Source of the DNA: Rossellomorea arthrocnemi
GTDB taxonomy: Bacteria > Bacillota > Bacilli > Bacillales > Bacillaceae_B
Direction: 5' to 3'
Assembly: GCF_904424705.1 (NCBI RefSeq)
Contig: NZ_CAJGBF010000001.1
Location: 248,001-312,000, forward strand
Length of the DNA: 64,000 nucleotides
The position numbers and the translations under genes are program-made. Below the pieces are notes generated by a model. That model did not search any database. It was not told where the DNA came from and worked only from the letters and a program-made list of their open reading frames with translations. Positions 1-8,495 of this stretch are shown here, piece after piece; positions within the stretch are counted from its first letter, which is position 1; each line of letters begins with the position of its first letter.

Positions 1-128
1 AAATATCTCAAGGCTGCAGCAAGCTCTCCATCAGCTCCGCCATACTGTTCGATCAGAAACTTAGCAAGCTTTGGATTACATGTACTGACCCTTACTGGAT
101 ATTGAAGTTTTTTCTCATATACCCACAT
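1..128 (-). CDS. cotJC: CotJC, spore-coat manganese catalase (N-terminal part, cut by window edge)
   Basis: Only the first 42 codons are inside the window. They read MWVYEKKLQYP..., then STCNPKLAKFLIEQYGG, and then GELAAALRY, which is the characteristic start of CotJC, the manganese-catalase-family inner coat protein of Bacillus spores. The ATG at 128 follows an AAGGAGAGG ribosome site. It lies 27 bases after cotJB, so it is the third gene of cotJABC. The di-manganese ligands lie beyond the edge and cannot be checked. Identification rests on N-terminal similarity and operon position. Confidence 0.88.
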   Translation of the reverse strand, partial: MWVYEKKLQYPVRVSTCNPKLAKFLIEQYGGADGELAAALRY

Positions 129-155
129 ATCGTCTATCCTCTCCTTTATTCCGAA

Positions 156-416
156 TTAGACTTGCCATGGCCAAGGGGCATCTTTCCAGTCCCACGGATA
201 GTTGGAATAGCTGTACCCAAACCCGGTTAAGGGACCGAATTCCTTTTCGAATTTCTTTTTGATCTTTTTTCTCATCTGCACAAATTCGTTGTACTGTTTG
301 ATGGCATCATAATCTTCGGGATGAGTGTCCAGATACAAGGTAAGGTCGACAATGACGAAATCGACTGCCTGAAGTTCTTCCATGACTTCATAATAATGAG
401 CGGGAAGCTGCTTCAT
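156..416 (-). CDS. cotJB: CotJB, spore coat protein
   Basis: Small 86-residue protein of the CotJB family, an inner spore-coat polypeptide made in the mother cell. It is rich in Tyr and Trp at the C-terminus (YSYSNYPWDWKDAPWPW) and has a helical N-terminal half beginning MKQLPAHYYEVMEELQAVDF, which is typical of the family, as is the length. Its ATG shares one base with the stop codon of cotJA (TAATG), so the two genes are translationally coupled. cotJC follows. In B. subtilis this operon is under mother-cell sigma control. I could not define a sigma-E promoter here with confidence. Confidence 0.9.
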   Translation of the reverse strand: MKQLPAHYYEVMEELQAVDFVIVDLTLYLDTHPEDYDAIKQYNEFVQMRKKIKKKFEKEFGPLTGFGYSYSNYPWDWKDAPWPWQV

Positions 417-643
417 TATGAGTCACCATCCTTATTCAGTTCATAAGGGCTGTAGTATGGATCATAGAATGCCTTCCAAAGCGTCCCTTTCCGTAAGGCT
501 TCTTGTGGTGAAAATTGCTCCAGGTTTGCAGGCTGGAACCCCATATAGAGGTTAGGCGGCGTGGAATACACCTTTTTCGTGATCGGTGGGCAAGGGTCAA
601 ATGGGCTGACATATGGATAATACACCTTATAGTTTTGATGCAA
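416..643 (-). CDS. cotJA: CotJA, spore coat associated protein
   Basis: 75-residue protein, first gene of cotJABC. It is rich in Pro and Tyr, with PYVSPFDPCPPITKKVYSTPPNLYMGFQP followed by LEQFSPQEALRKGTLWKAFYDPY, which matches the CotJA family. The predicted start is a TTG at 643 preceded by AGGAGGGAG with a five-base spacer. The next upstream in-frame candidate has no such site. The B. subtilis counterpart is a coat component needed for normal assembly of CotJC. The promoter should lie in the 180-base gap to the divergent DUF421 gene at 823. Confidence 0.87.
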   Translation of the reverse strand: MHQNYKVYYPYVSPFDPCPPITKKVYSTPPNLYMGFQPANLEQFSPQEALRKGTLWKAFYDPYYSPYELNKDGDS

Positions 644-822
644 GGTACTCCCTCCTGTTTTGACAATATCTTTCTATTGTTATGCAGAGAAAACTTCCCT
701 CATGCCCGTAAATGAATAGGACCACCGGCTCTCACATGTCCTATGTAAAATATATGGCATGATATTGTGCATCCTATTAAAGTACCGTCAAAAATGATGG
801 AGATAAATTGGAGGTGTATCCA

Positions 823-1524
823 TTGACGATTCTCGAGCTTTCTATCAGACTCATTCTTTCCTTTATCCTTTTGCTGTCCCTTACCCGCTTCATGGGAAGG
901 AAAGAAATTTCCCAAATGACCTTCTTTAACTTTGTATCAGCGATTGCACTCGGGACCTTGGGAGCATCACTTGCCATCGATTCAACAATCAGTGTCCGGA
1001 ACGGAGTGCTTGCATTAGGGGGATGGACCATTTTCACAGTGGTAATGGGGTTTATTGATCTTAAATCGAAAGGATTCAGAAAGGCCGTCGAGGGGATCCC
1101 CAGGGTTGTGATTCGAAAAGGGGAAATCATGGATGCCGAGCTGCGCAAAGTACGACTGGATCTTGATGCTCTGAACGTCCTGTTAAGAAAGAAAAATGTC
1201 TTTTCCCTTACGGAAGTGGACTACGCCATATTTGAAACAGATGGTACTCTCTCTGTTATGAAAAAAGAGAAGCATCAACCACTTACAAAAGGGGATAAAC
1301 AGACTTATCCTCTCAGTCCAAGCAGCCAGATTGCTATCCCCACCCCGTTGATTGAAGATGGAAAGTTAGTGATGAAGAATTTACGGGAGCTAAACTTGGA
1401 TGAACACTGGGTGAAGGCACAGTTAACCTCCCTTGGCATCCCTGAAGTCTCTGATGTTTTCTATGGAGAAATCCAGAAGGACGGAACTCTCGCGGTGGAC
1501 CCTTATAACGATGTCATCAACTGA
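823..1524 (+). CDS. DUF421 family membrane protein (YetF/YdfR type)
   Basis: 233-residue protein with an N-terminal block of about three membrane segments, the conserved RFMGRKEISQMTFFNFV stretch near residue 25, and a soluble C-terminal part with the repeated DUF421 unit (RLDLDALNVLLRKKNVFSLTEVDYAIFETDGTLSV). Several B. subtilis paralogues of this family exist and their biochemical role is unclear. I place the start at TTG 823, because GGAGGTG at 810-816 stands six bases before it. A longer reading from TTG 808 would put the ribosome site inside the gene. It is monocistronic and ends in a hairpin at 1544-1572. Confidence 0.88.
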   Translation: MTILELSIRLILSFILLLSLTRFMGRKEISQMTFFNFVSAIALGTLGASLAIDSTISVRNGVLALGGWTIFTVVMGFIDLKSKGFRKAVEGIPRVVIRKGEIMDAELRKVRLDLDALNVLLRKKNVFSLTEVDYAIFETDGTLSVMKKEKHQPLTKGDKQTYPLSPSSQIAIPTPLIEDGKLVMKNLRELNLDEHWVKAQLTSLGIPEVSDVFYGEIQKDGTLAVDPYNDVIN

Positions 1525-1543
1525 CAGGGCAGTTGAATACACT

Positions 1544-1572
1544 GAAACATGCCTATTACACAGGCATGTTTC
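1544..1572 (+). terminator. Hairpin after the DUF421 gene
   Basis: An 11-base perfect stem (GAAACATGCCT / AGGCATGTTTC) with a seven-base loop, 20 bases after the stop codon. The following T-tract is poor (TCCATCCCTT), so it may be a weak terminator. Confidence 0.6.
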
Positions 1573-1802
1573 CATCCCTTCCCCATTTAAAAAAAGAACC
1601 CATACCTACTAGGTTATGAGATCTTCTGAAGTCTTGCCAGACTTGAGCTTAGTTTTCATTCTCCAAATCAAAATTATACTAACTAAACATGAATTTTTAC
1701 AATCGAATACATACTTTCTTGATCAAATGGGGAAATTATTCATTGTGCTCGTACAATCGTTTTGAAAGGTGGCACACCAAAATGACATTCAGGAGGATGA
1801 TT

Positions 1803-2318
1803 ATGGGTATTTTAAGTGGAAATCCGCAAGAAGAACCGTTGCATTACGGGGAAGTATTTGGAGCATGGAACTATCTGTTAACGGCTAAAGCCACGGTTGC
1901 AGGATATCAGATGCAGCTCAATCATGCCGGTGATGATGATTTAAAAAAATTACTTAAAGACAGTATAGAAGGCGGGCAAGAAGAAATTAAACAAGTAGAG
2001 AAACTGTTGAAGGAAAATGGGATTGGATTACCTCCAACTCCTCCAGAGCCGCCACATGCCTGCCTGGATGACATCCCGACAGGTGCACGTATGCCTGACC
2101 CTTCTATAGCAGCAGCTTTGTCCGTTAATATTGCTTCAGGCTTAGTCGCTTGCAGTATGATCATGGGACAAAGCATCCGTGAAGATGTGGCCATGATGTT
2201 TGGTCAATTTCATATGCAAAAAGCCCAAATGGGAGCTAAAGTACTTAAATTAAATAAAGAAAAGGGATGGCTGATCCCTCCACCCCTTCACAAAAACAAA
2301 AACGAACATTGTGAGTAA
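1803..2318 (+). CDS. DUF3231 family protein (single ferritin-like domain)
   Basis: 171-residue DUF3231 protein. Members are common in spore-forming Bacillaceae and have helical, ferritin-like bundles; the function is not established. Helical segments around HYGEVFGAWNYLLTAKATVAGYQ and VAMMFGQFHMQKAQMGAKVLKL support the call. Many relatives carry two copies of the domain and this one has one. The start ATG at 1803 has AGGAGG six bases upstream. The reading frame is open further upstream to 1689 but has no ribosome site there. A hairpin with a T-run follows at 2333-2383. Confidence 0.82.
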   Translation: MGILSGNPQEEPLHYGEVFGAWNYLLTAKATVAGYQMQLNHAGDDDLKKLLKDSIEGGQEEIKQVEKLLKENGIGLPPTPPEPPHACLDDIPTGARMPDPSIAAALSVNIASGLVACSMIMGQSIREDVAMMFGQFHMQKAQMGAKVLKLNKEKGWLIPPPLHKNKNEHCE

Positions 2319-2332
2319 ACGTTGAAAGATGG

Positions 2333-2383
2333 AAAGATTCTCAGGCTGCTGTGACATTCCAGTATATTGAGAATCTTTTTTTG
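2333..2383 (+). terminator. Rho-independent terminator of the DUF3231 gene
   Basis: Perfect 11-base stem AAAGATTCTCA / TGAGAATCTTT with a 24-base loop, running into TTTTTTT. It lies exactly between the plus-strand DUF3231 gene and the convergent manganese catalase gene. Confidence 0.8.
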
Positions 2384-3223
2384 TTATTTCATCATTGGGG
2401 GCATCGGCACGGTGTCATGTACATATTTAGGGGCCGGGGATAGTTTAGGCTTTGATCCAAATGGGCCAGGTTCACTGACATACTCGAAATTTGCTTTTCC
2501 GTCCATACTCGGTCCGCTCGCCCATCGTCCCTCTGCACTCGCTTCCCCTCTGGACAGGTTATACAGGTCGTAAGAAACAGCCTGTTTCTCAAGTTCCCGC
2601 GGGAACGTCGTCGGTACGACAATATCCCCTTCGCGCTCTTCAAGTTCCGCGATCGCTGCTGCCCATTGATTCTGGTGTGCTGTGTCACGGGCGATCAGGA
2701 AGGAAAGTGTGTCACGGACACCCGGGTCATCACTCAGCTCATACAGCCTCACTGCCTGCAAACGACCCATGGATTCTGCCGTTAAGTTGGCTCGGAAATC
2801 TGCCAGGAGATTCCCACTCGCACCGATATAAGATGCTGTCCACCGGTTTCCGACACTGTCCACTGGCATGGCCCCCAAACCGCTTACAATCACATGCTGG
2901 GGATTCATTCCACCCATTGCAGCGGCGAGTACCGGATTACTCTTATACATCGCTTCCTGTTCAGATACGGGTGCTCCGTCAAGCAGGCGGGCAATGAGGG
3001 TAGCCAGTAATTCTACATGGGCGATTTCCTCCGTCCCGATGTCCAGGCACAAATCACGGAACTTCTTGTCAGCACGCCCGTTGAATCCCTGGAATAAGTA
3101 TTGCATCATCACCGAAATCTCCCCATATTGTCCACCTAAAATTTCTTGTAACTGCTTTGCATATGCCGGATTTGGCCGGCAGGGTTTCGCCTCATATTGT
3201 AGCTCTTTAATATGATAAAACAC
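2384..3223 (-). CDS. Manganese (non-heme) catalase
   Basis: 279-residue manganese catalase that dismutates hydrogen peroxide at a di-manganese centre; similar to B. subtilis YdbD. Counting from the GTG start, the expected ligands fall at Glu35 (QYGEIS), Glu66 and His69 (TEEIAH), Glu150 (TAESMG) and His183 (DTAHQNQW), nearly the numbering of the known Lactobacillus enzyme. I place the start at GTG 3223 (VFYHIKELQYE), after an AGAGGAGAT ribosome site. The longer reading to 3271 adds 16 residues absent from the family. It is the second manganese catalase in this window after CotJC, and may also be spore-associated (inference). Confidence 0.92.
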   Translation of the reverse strand: MFYHIKELQYEAKPCRPNPAYAKQLQEILGGQYGEISVMMQYLFQGFNGRADKKFRDLCLDIGTEEIAHVELLATLIARLLDGAPVSEQEAMYKSNPVLAAAMGGMNPQHVIVSGLGAMPVDSVGNRWTASYIGASGNLLADFRANLTAESMGRLQAVRLYELSDDPGVRDTLSFLIARDTAHQNQWAAAIAELEEREGDIVVPTTFPRELEKQAVSYDLYNLSRGEASAEGRWASGPSMDGKANFEYVSEPGPFGSKPKLSPAPKYVHDTVPMPPMMK

Positions 3224-3302
3224 AGTCTCTTCATCTCCTCTTACGATCTCTTTTCCACAACACCCTTCCACTTTATGTAAACGTCATGTGTCCCGTGAAC
3301 AA

Positions 3303-3333
3303 AAAGAAGAAGGGACATTCATCCCTCCTTCTT
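3303..3333 (-). terminator. Terminator of the zinc alcohol dehydrogenase gene
   Basis: Imperfect hairpin AAGAAGGAGGGA / TCCCTTCTTCTT on the minus strand followed by TTTTTG, directly downstream of the dehydrogenase stop. Confidence 0.7.
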
Positions 3334-3337
3334 ACCG

Positions 3338-4471
3338 TTATGGCTTCAAAATCACTTTAATGCAGTCGTCTTCTTTTTGATTAAAAAGCTGATACCCTTT
3401 TTCCGCTTCCTCAAGTTTCAATGTATGGGTGATGATGGATGTGGAGTCGATTTCCCCTTTGACAATTTGATCATAAAGGGGTTCCATATAGGCTCTTGCG
3501 GGTGCCTGTCCCATTTTCAATGTAATGTTCCGGGCAAAGAATGCCCCGAGTGGGAACATATTGTAAAGACCGCCGTAGACCCCGGTCAATTGAACGGTTC
3601 CACACTTCCGCACGGCTTTGGTAGCAATCTGGATCGGACCGATCGTACCTCCCTGCAGCTTCAGTTTCTGTTCCATATATTCAAGGGGTGATTTCTTCCC
3701 GTCCATCCCGACGCAATCAATGACTACATCAGCTCCACCCTTGGTCAACTCTTTCAACGTTTCCCCCATATCATCGTATTGGGTGAAGTCAAAGGTTTCC
3801 GTATGGTTCATTTTCTTTGAGTGACGCAAGCGGTAATCGAAATAATCAACTGCGATGACTCTCTCGGCACCTTTTTTCCAGGCAAACTGCTGTGCCATCA
3901 AGCCGACAGGCCCACATCCGAGTACAATGACCGTATCCCCTTTTTTCACCCCTGCATGTTCGACACTCCAGTAGGCTGTAGGAAGGACATCCGATAATAA
4001 GAGAAGCTCTTCATCCTCCAATTCACAATTCTCCGGTACTAAAAAGGGGGTATAGTTCCCGTACGGAACCCGTAGATATTCCGCTTGTCCACCGGGATAA
4101 TTACCGAACTTCTCCGAATAACCGAACAATCCTCCTGAGTCGTAATGGGGATTGGAATGATCACATTGGCTCTCCAAATGGTTATGACAATACTGACAAG
4201 TCCCGCACGCCACAGTGAAAGGGATGATGACGCGGTCACCTTTTTTCACTTTCGTTACATCCTTGCCGACTTCCTCCACGATTCCCATTGGCTCATGTCC
4301 GATGACATATCCGATCGGGAGGGGGAAATTCCCCTGATAAAGATGCAAATCGGATCCACAGATGGCCGTTGAGGTTATGTTCACAATGACGTCTTGTGAA
4401 TCTTGAATCCCCGGATCTTTTACTTTTTTGACGGCTACGGAATTCTTTCCTTGATAGGTGACTGCTTTCAT
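3338..4471 (-). CDS. Zinc-dependent alcohol dehydrogenase (formaldehyde-dehydrogenase-like MDR)
   Basis: 377-residue medium-chain dehydrogenase. Catalytic zinc ligands are Cys38 (AICGSD) and His59-Glu60 (GHEP). The structural zinc loop has Cys89, 92, 95 and 103 (CGTCQYCHNHLESQC). The NAD(P)-binding Rossmann motif GCGPVG is present near residue 187, followed by a DYFDYR stretch with an acidic residue favouring NAD. The long insert with GGAPxR-like loops (QAPARAYMEP) resembles glutathione-independent formaldehyde dehydrogenase and B. subtilis YycR/AdhB types. The substrate is not decidable from sequence. The DUF421 gene lies 21 bases upstream, so the two may be co-transcribed. Confidence 0.87.
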   Translation of the reverse strand: MKAVTYQGKNSVAVKKVKDPGIQDSQDVIVNITSTAICGSDLHLYQGNFPLPIGYVIGHEPMGIVEEVGKDVTKVKKGDRVIIPFTVACGTCQYCHNHLESQCDHSNPHYDSGGLFGYSEKFGNYPGGQAEYLRVPYGNYTPFLVPENCELEDEELLLLSDVLPTAYWSVEHAGVKKGDTVIVLGCGPVGLMAQQFAWKKGAERVIAVDYFDYRLRHSKKMNHTETFDFTQYDDMGETLKELTKGGADVVIDCVGMDGKKSPLEYMEQKLKLQGGTIGPIQIATKAVRKCGTVQLTGVYGGLYNMFPLGAFFARNITLKMGQAPARAYMEPLYDQIVKGEIDSTSIITHTLKLEEAEKGYQLFNQKEDDCIKVILKP

Positions 4472-4492
4472 ACGTTTCCTCCTTATGCTGTA

Positions 4493-5116
4493 CTACTGAA
4501 GATGTTTTGGGGGAGGAGTGAGGGAACCATTCTCCTTGACCTCTTTAAATATGTCTTCCCCTCCCATTTCCGGACTGACGGGTCTAGTTGTAGTGGGTGG
4601 GACTCCGAGCATATTGATCAGTCTTTGTACCTGTGCCTGAAGCTGTTCGAAATCCTTCTTCGTTACAGGCTTTGCACCCGGCATTAGTTCCACTCCGACT
4701 TGTCCATTCGGTTCAAGGGTCGCCCATTTCACATCTGATAATTTACTGACTCCCTGTTGCCTTAGTTTCATTTCAAGTTGATCGACGGTCATGCGTAACT
4801 TTTTAAAGTTTTTTTCATCCAGGACGCCATTTTCCATCAGGATTTTTGATTTCCCTGTAATAAACTGCTCGACACGATCGGATTTCACCTGCAGATATTC
4901 CATGACCATGAGGGTAAGAACGAGAATCAGACCCACGCCAATCGTGGTCCAAATATTCTTTCCAGCTACCGGTTGAATGAGTAATGATCCGATTCCGATC
5001 ATGATGACCGTCTGCGCTAACGTCATCTGGGATATGGACTTTCTCCCGGCGACCCGTAACAATAACGTACCTGCCAATACGATGAGAACAGCTTTCCAAA
5101 TCCAGTCTAAATCCAT
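4493..5116 (-). CDS. DUF421 family membrane protein
   Basis: 207-residue second DUF421 protein of the window, with three N-terminal membrane segments, the family stretch RVAGRKSISQMTLAQTV at about residues 22-38, and a C-terminal DUF421 domain ending in a Pro-rich tail (PPTTTRPVSPEMGG...SLTPPPKHLQ). It is distantly related to the protein at 823-1524 and not a recent copy. It precedes the zinc dehydrogenase by 21 bases on the same strand. The function of the family is unknown. Confidence 0.86.
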   Translation of the reverse strand: MDLDWIWKAVLIVLAGTLLLRVAGRKSISQMTLAQTVIMIGIGSLLIQPVAGKNIWTTIGVGLILVLTLMVMEYLQVKSDRVEQFITGKSKILMENGVLDEKNFKKLRMTVDQLEMKLRQQGVSKLSDVKWATLEPNGQVGVELMPGAKPVTKKDFEQLQAQVQRLINMLGVPPTTTRPVSPEMGGEDIFKEVKENGSLTPPPKHLQ

Positions 5117-5139
5117 TTAAATCAGCCCTTTCTATCGGT

Positions 5140-5164
5140 AAAAACCCTCTTCTGGTGAAGAGGG
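5140..5164 (-). terminator. Terminator of the MFS-MBL operon
   Basis: On the minus strand, CCCTCTTC / GAAGAGGG with a four-base loop, followed by TTTTT. It ends the transcript of the MBL hydrolase at 5224. Confidence 0.8.
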
Positions 5165-5223
5165 AAAAAGGTTTATATATGTTTAAGTTCCCCTGTCGAA
5201 ATCATATTATTCAACTAATACCG

Positions 5224-6066
5224 TTATTGCTGGTTTCTGTTAGCCGGTAAAGCAATCTCTTCAAAACGTTCAAGCAGTTGGCTTAACGCTTCTTGGAGCT
5301 CTTTTCCAGCCATCGCCTCTCCATGCCCGGTAACAGCTACCTGGGGATTGAGCTGAATCAAAGTGGCGACTGAATGTTTAGCCGCTTTCCAATCCATCGT
5401 AAAATACTTCGGAGGTCCGCTGATTTCTTTCTTTTGAAGTACAACTCTGTATAGTGATTCCTGCTTCACTGTGACAAAGGCGTCCCCTGCGATCAACGCA
5501 CCATCCGACTTCCGATAAAGGGATATATGCCCTGTTGTATGGCCAGGTGTATGGACCCATTTCCACCCAGTCATAAACGGCACTTCCTCATTTGCCGGAA
5601 GTGGTTCAAGCCTTTCAGAGACATCAATTCCGTGATGTGGATAGATTGGGGACAACTCGCTCACCAATCCACCATCCACCGTTGGATCCCCCTTCGGATA
5701 ATCCCGCTCACCATTCAGATAAGGAATTTCCAATTCATGGGCATAAACGGGAACGTCCCATTCCTCTATTAGCGGCTCCAGGGAACCGACATGGTCAAAA
5801 TGGCCATGGGTCAACACAATCGCCCGGGGTTTACCCGAATGACCGAACCGTTCTTCAGCTGCTTCCATTATCTTATTCTTGGAGTGGGGCATCCCACAAT
5901 CAATCAAGACCCATTCCTTGCTTCCAGGGATCCCGTAGAAGCAGACGTTTACGATTTGATTGGTCCAATAGTACAGATCTTCACTTACTTCCACCCCTGT
6001 CCCACTGTTGACGCTATAGAAAGGGAGATGTGTATCAGAGAAATCGCTGTCCAAATGTTTCATCAT
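5224..6066 (-). CDS. MBL-fold metallo-hydrolase
   Basis: 280-residue metallo-beta-lactamase-fold hydrolase. The metal-binding HxHxDH motif is THGHFDHVG near residue 86. Further ligands appear as HTPGHTTGH near residue 173 and the terminal GHG (VTGHGEAM). The N-terminal region contains IPGSKEWVLIDCGMP, the usual first strand and Asp. Such enzymes include glyoxalase-II-like thioester hydrolases and lactonases; the substrate is unknown here. Its ATG overlaps the stop of the MFS gene (ATGA), with GGAGG six bases upstream, so the two are coupled. A terminator follows at 5140-5164. Confidence 0.87.
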   Translation of the reverse strand: MMKHLDSDFSDTHLPFYSVNSGTGVEVSEDLYYWTNQIVNVCFYGIPGSKEWVLIDCGMPHSKNKIMEAAEERFGHSGKPRAIVLTHGHFDHVGSLEPLIEEWDVPVYAHELEIPYLNGERDYPKGDPTVDGGLVSELSPIYPHHGIDVSERLEPLPANEEVPFMTGWKWVHTPGHTTGHISLYRKSDGALIAGDAFVTVKQESLYRVVLQKKEISGPPKYFTMDWKAAKHSVATLIQLNPQVAVTGHGEAMAGKELQEALSQLLERFEEIALPANRNQQ

Positions 6067-7304
6067 TTTATTCCTCCATCTGTCGTAGAAGTGGATGATT
6101 TTTCAGATTGGATAAAAAACAGGACGAGCAAAAACATCAATATACCAAGGATTCCCGCTCCGATGAGACTTGCATTCAACAGCGACTTCATCACTACGGC
6201 CATCAACGGCGGGCCGGCAGCGACTCCGATAAAACGGGACGAACTGTAGAAGGAAGAGATCGTTCCCCTCTCCTCTTTTTCAATGTTTTCGGTTATCAAT
6301 GCATCCATTGTAGGGAGCAGGGCACCGATGGAAAGACCAAGGAAACTGGTAACAGTCAAGAGAAGAACCAATCGCTGATCAACAAATCCTATCAAAGAGA
6401 CACTGACGCTCATCAGGATCAAACTGACTGTCATGATCACCTTCATGACTTTTAACTCCCCTTTTATCTTCCTGCCGGTAATAAAAGAAGCGATGCACAG
6501 AGCCAATAACGGAATAGCGAGAACAAATCCTTTTTTCACTCCATACAGACCATGCGTTTTCTCCAATGAATCAGATAAGAAAAACAAGACCGCAAACAAA
6601 ACGAGCATAATGTAGATCCCCACAAGAAATACAGTAAAAATCCATTTCCCCTCCTGCTTAAAGATCTTCTTCGTACTCTTGATAAATTCTGAGAGTGCAA
6701 CCGGATCTTCCTTCTTCTTCGGAACTTTAATGAAAAAGAGGACCAGGACAATGGAAATTAAACTAAATACAGATATAGAGAAAAACGGAAGATACCATAA
6801 ATAAGCAGCAAACAGTGCTCCTAATATGGGACTTAACACCTTACCAAATGTGTTGGACGTTTCAATCAATCCAAGACAGGTACTCGTCTTTTCATCATCA
6901 TCTTTATACAAATCACCCACCAATGGTAAAATGATCGGAGCCGCACCTGCAGCACCAATCCCCTGAAGGACACGCCCTATAATGATCCAAGTAAAAGGAT
7001 CCTCCATCTTCCATGAAGCATAGCCTGCGACAAGACCGCCGATTAACGCAATGAGTAAGCTTGGGAGGATGACCACCTTCCTACCGAAGCGATCCGACAA
7101 ATAACCAGCCACCGGAATCAGAAAGATCGACGCAATCGAATAACTTGTAATAATCATGCTGGTCTGGAAAGAAGTGATCCCCACCTCTTTTTCAAAAATC
7201 GGCAGTACAGGAATCAGCATGGAGTTCCCCAACGTCATTACCAATGGGATGGACGCCATACTGACCACGCACCAATTACTTACCTTCTCACATTGTTCCT
7301 TCAA
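6063..7304 (-). CDS. MFS transporter (DHA1-type, 12 membrane segments)
   Basis: About 413 residues with twelve hydrophobic segments. Family signatures are YLSDRFGRKVVILP between segments 2 and 3 and GRVLQGIGAAGAAPIILPLVGD at segment 4 to 5. The last third has FLGLSIGALLPTMDALITENI and SSFYSSSRFIGVAAGP. This is the drug:proton antiporter layout, but the substrate is unknown. I prefer TTG 7304 (LKEQCEKVSNW) because AAGGGTGA stands just upstream. A GTG at 7313 overlaps that ribosome site and would add three residues. The downstream MBL hydrolase overlaps by four bases. Confidence 0.86.
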   Translation of the reverse strand: MKEQCEKVSNWCVVSMASIPLVMTLGNSMLIPVLPIFEKEVGITSFQTSMIITSYSIASIFLIPVAGYLSDRFGRKVVILPSLLIALIGGLVAGYASWKMEDPFTWIIIGRVLQGIGAAGAAPIILPLVGDLYKDDDEKTSTCLGLIETSNTFGKVLSPILGALFAAYLWYLPFFSISVFSLISIVLVLFFIKVPKKKEDPVALSEFIKSTKKIFKQEGKWIFTVFLVGIYIMLVLFAVLFFLSDSLEKTHGLYGVKKGFVLAIPLLALCIASFITGRKIKGELKVMKVIMTVSLILMSVSVSLIGFVDQRLVLLLTVTSFLGLSIGALLPTMDALITENIEKEERGTISSFYSSSRFIGVAAGPPLMAVVMKSLLNASLIGAGILGILMFLLVLFFIQSEKSSTSTTDGGIK

Positions 7305-7508
7305 CCCAATCACCCTTCTAATTTCACTTTACTAATAACTAAGTATGCGGATTTTCCAAGGAGAGCATCCAAATAAATTTTTGAATAAAAACCAATATAA
7401 GGAAATGCGGATCAAACCTTTTCTTCTAAAGGTATACTTCGCATAAATCGCATGCTTTATTCTTATACTAATTCAAATCAGAGAGGTGATAGTACTACAT
7501 GGATGCAA

Positions 7509-7538
7509 GGGAAGCACGGGGACGGTTCTGCTGCTTCC
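7509..7538 (+). repeat. REP-like dispersed palindrome, copy 1
   Basis: Imperfect palindrome with arms GGGAAGCA and TGCTTCC around GGGGACGGTTCT. The same element recurs at 31368-31412, 31788-31818 (inverted) and 44676-44705. It sits between genes in every case. Confidence 0.75.
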
Positions 7539-7575
7539 TATTTGAGCATTTTGGAATCGGGAGAATGGCCCAACT

Positions 7576-7610
7576 AAAAAAGAGTGCCGGAATACCCGGA
7601 CACCCTCGTT
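7576..7610 (-). terminator. Terminator of the hexuronate operon
   Basis: On the minus strand an imperfect GC-rich hairpin (GAGGGTGTCCGG, loop GTAT, then CCGGCACTC) is followed by TTTTTT, about 40 bases after the uxuB stop. Confidence 0.72.
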
Positions 7611-7646
7611 TCACCATATTGAAAATCATATCAATTTACCCATTCA

Positions 7647-8495
7647 TTAAACCCCGGAATAAGACATAAACCCGCCATCCACAGGAACGGTAATACCCGT
7701 TACAAATCCGGCTGTTTCCTCATCCACGAGCCATAGCAGTGTACCCAATAGGTCTTCTGGTTTACCGAATCTGCGCATAGGGGTGTGGGTAATGATTTTG
7801 TTTGATCTCTCTGTCAAGCTGCCATCTTTATGTGTTAATAACGCCTTATTTTGCTCCGTCAGAAAGAATCCTGGAGCAATGGCGTTGATTCTTATACCTG
7901 AGTCGGCCATGTGAACAGCAAGCCATTTGGTAAAGTTGTCGATTGCTGCTTTCGCTGCACTATAGGCAGGCACCTTCGTCATCGGGGAAGGTGAACTCAT
8001 GGATGACATATTAATGACGACTGCACCTTTACGATTCATCATGTTCTTGGCAAATACCTGAGTGGGGATGAGTGTACCAAGAATATTTAAATCAAAGACA
8101 AATCCGAATCCTTCTTGAGATAAGTCAAAGAAGGACGTCACATCCTCTTTTTCCAGATCTTCAATGTTTAATGTTTCGGTAGACGTAGTGCCTCGGGGAT
8201 GATTTCCCCCTGCACCATTGATAAGGATGTCACAAATCCCCAATTGTTCCCTGATCTCTTTTTCTGCTTGCTTTACATTTTCCACATTAAGGACATCACA
8301 GGCGACCGAGATCGCTTCGCCGCCTGTCTCTCTGATTTCCTTGGCAACCTCTTCTCCTTTTTCCGCCGTTCGGTTCAGGATGGCCACCTTCACACCTTGT
8401 CTCGCCAGTTCCTTCGCCATCGAGCTGCAAAGAACCCCGCTTCCTCCAGTTACGACAGCCACTTTCCCCTTCAGGTTATCATGCAGTGGAAGCAT
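7647..8495 (-). CDS. uxuB: D-mannonate oxidoreductase (fructuronate reductase), SDR family
   Basis: 282-residue short-chain dehydrogenase interconverting D-fructuronate and D-mannonate with NAD(H), the SDR-type UxuB (YjmF) of Bacillus. It shows the cofactor motif [10 protein letters not shown] (near residue 18), the NGAGGNHP loop, NMSSMSS as the catalytic Ser strand, and YSAAKAA with catalytic Tyr and Lys. The length and the insert after [10 protein letters not shown] match UxuB. The ATG at 8495 overlaps the uxuA stop (TAATG) and follows GGGAGGG. A longer frame to 8540 lies inside uxuA and is rejected. It is the last gene of the operon. Confidence 0.92.
   Translation of the reverse strand: MLPLHDNLKGKVAVVTGGSGVLCSSMAKELARQGVKVAILNRTAEKGEEVAKEIRETGGEAISVACDVLNVENVKQAEKEIREQLGICDILINGAGGNHPRGTTSTETLNIEDLEKEDVTSFFDLSQEGFGFVFDLNILGTLIPTQVFAKNMMNRKGAVVINMSSMSSPSPMTKVPAYSAAKAAIDNFTKWLAVHMADSGIRINAIAPGFFLTEQNKALLTHKDGSLTERSNKIITHTPMRRFGKPEDLLGTLLWLVDEETAGFVTGITVPVDGGFMSYSGV

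Larger units (their letters stand above)
7305..7646. other. Intergenic region between the MFS gene and uxuB
   Basis: About 340 bases without a convincing gene. It should hold the minus-strand promoter of the MFS-MBL pair (the AT-rich stretch 7320-7480), a REP-like palindrome at 7509-7538 and the terminator of the hexuronate operon at about 7576-7610. I see nothing coding in the remainder. Confidence 0.6.

Noticed and set aside
777-1148. 123-codon minus-strand frame opposite the DUF421 gene
   Set aside because: Shadow of a well-supported plus-strand gene; no ribosome site or family features.
2491-2997. 168-codon plus-strand frame opposite the manganese catalase
   Set aside because: The catalase ligands are all in place on the minus strand; the plus-strand product has no family features.
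5592-6249. Plus-strand frames of 139 and 152 codons opposite the MBL hydrolase
   Set aside because: Shadow frames over a gene with an intact HxHxDH site.
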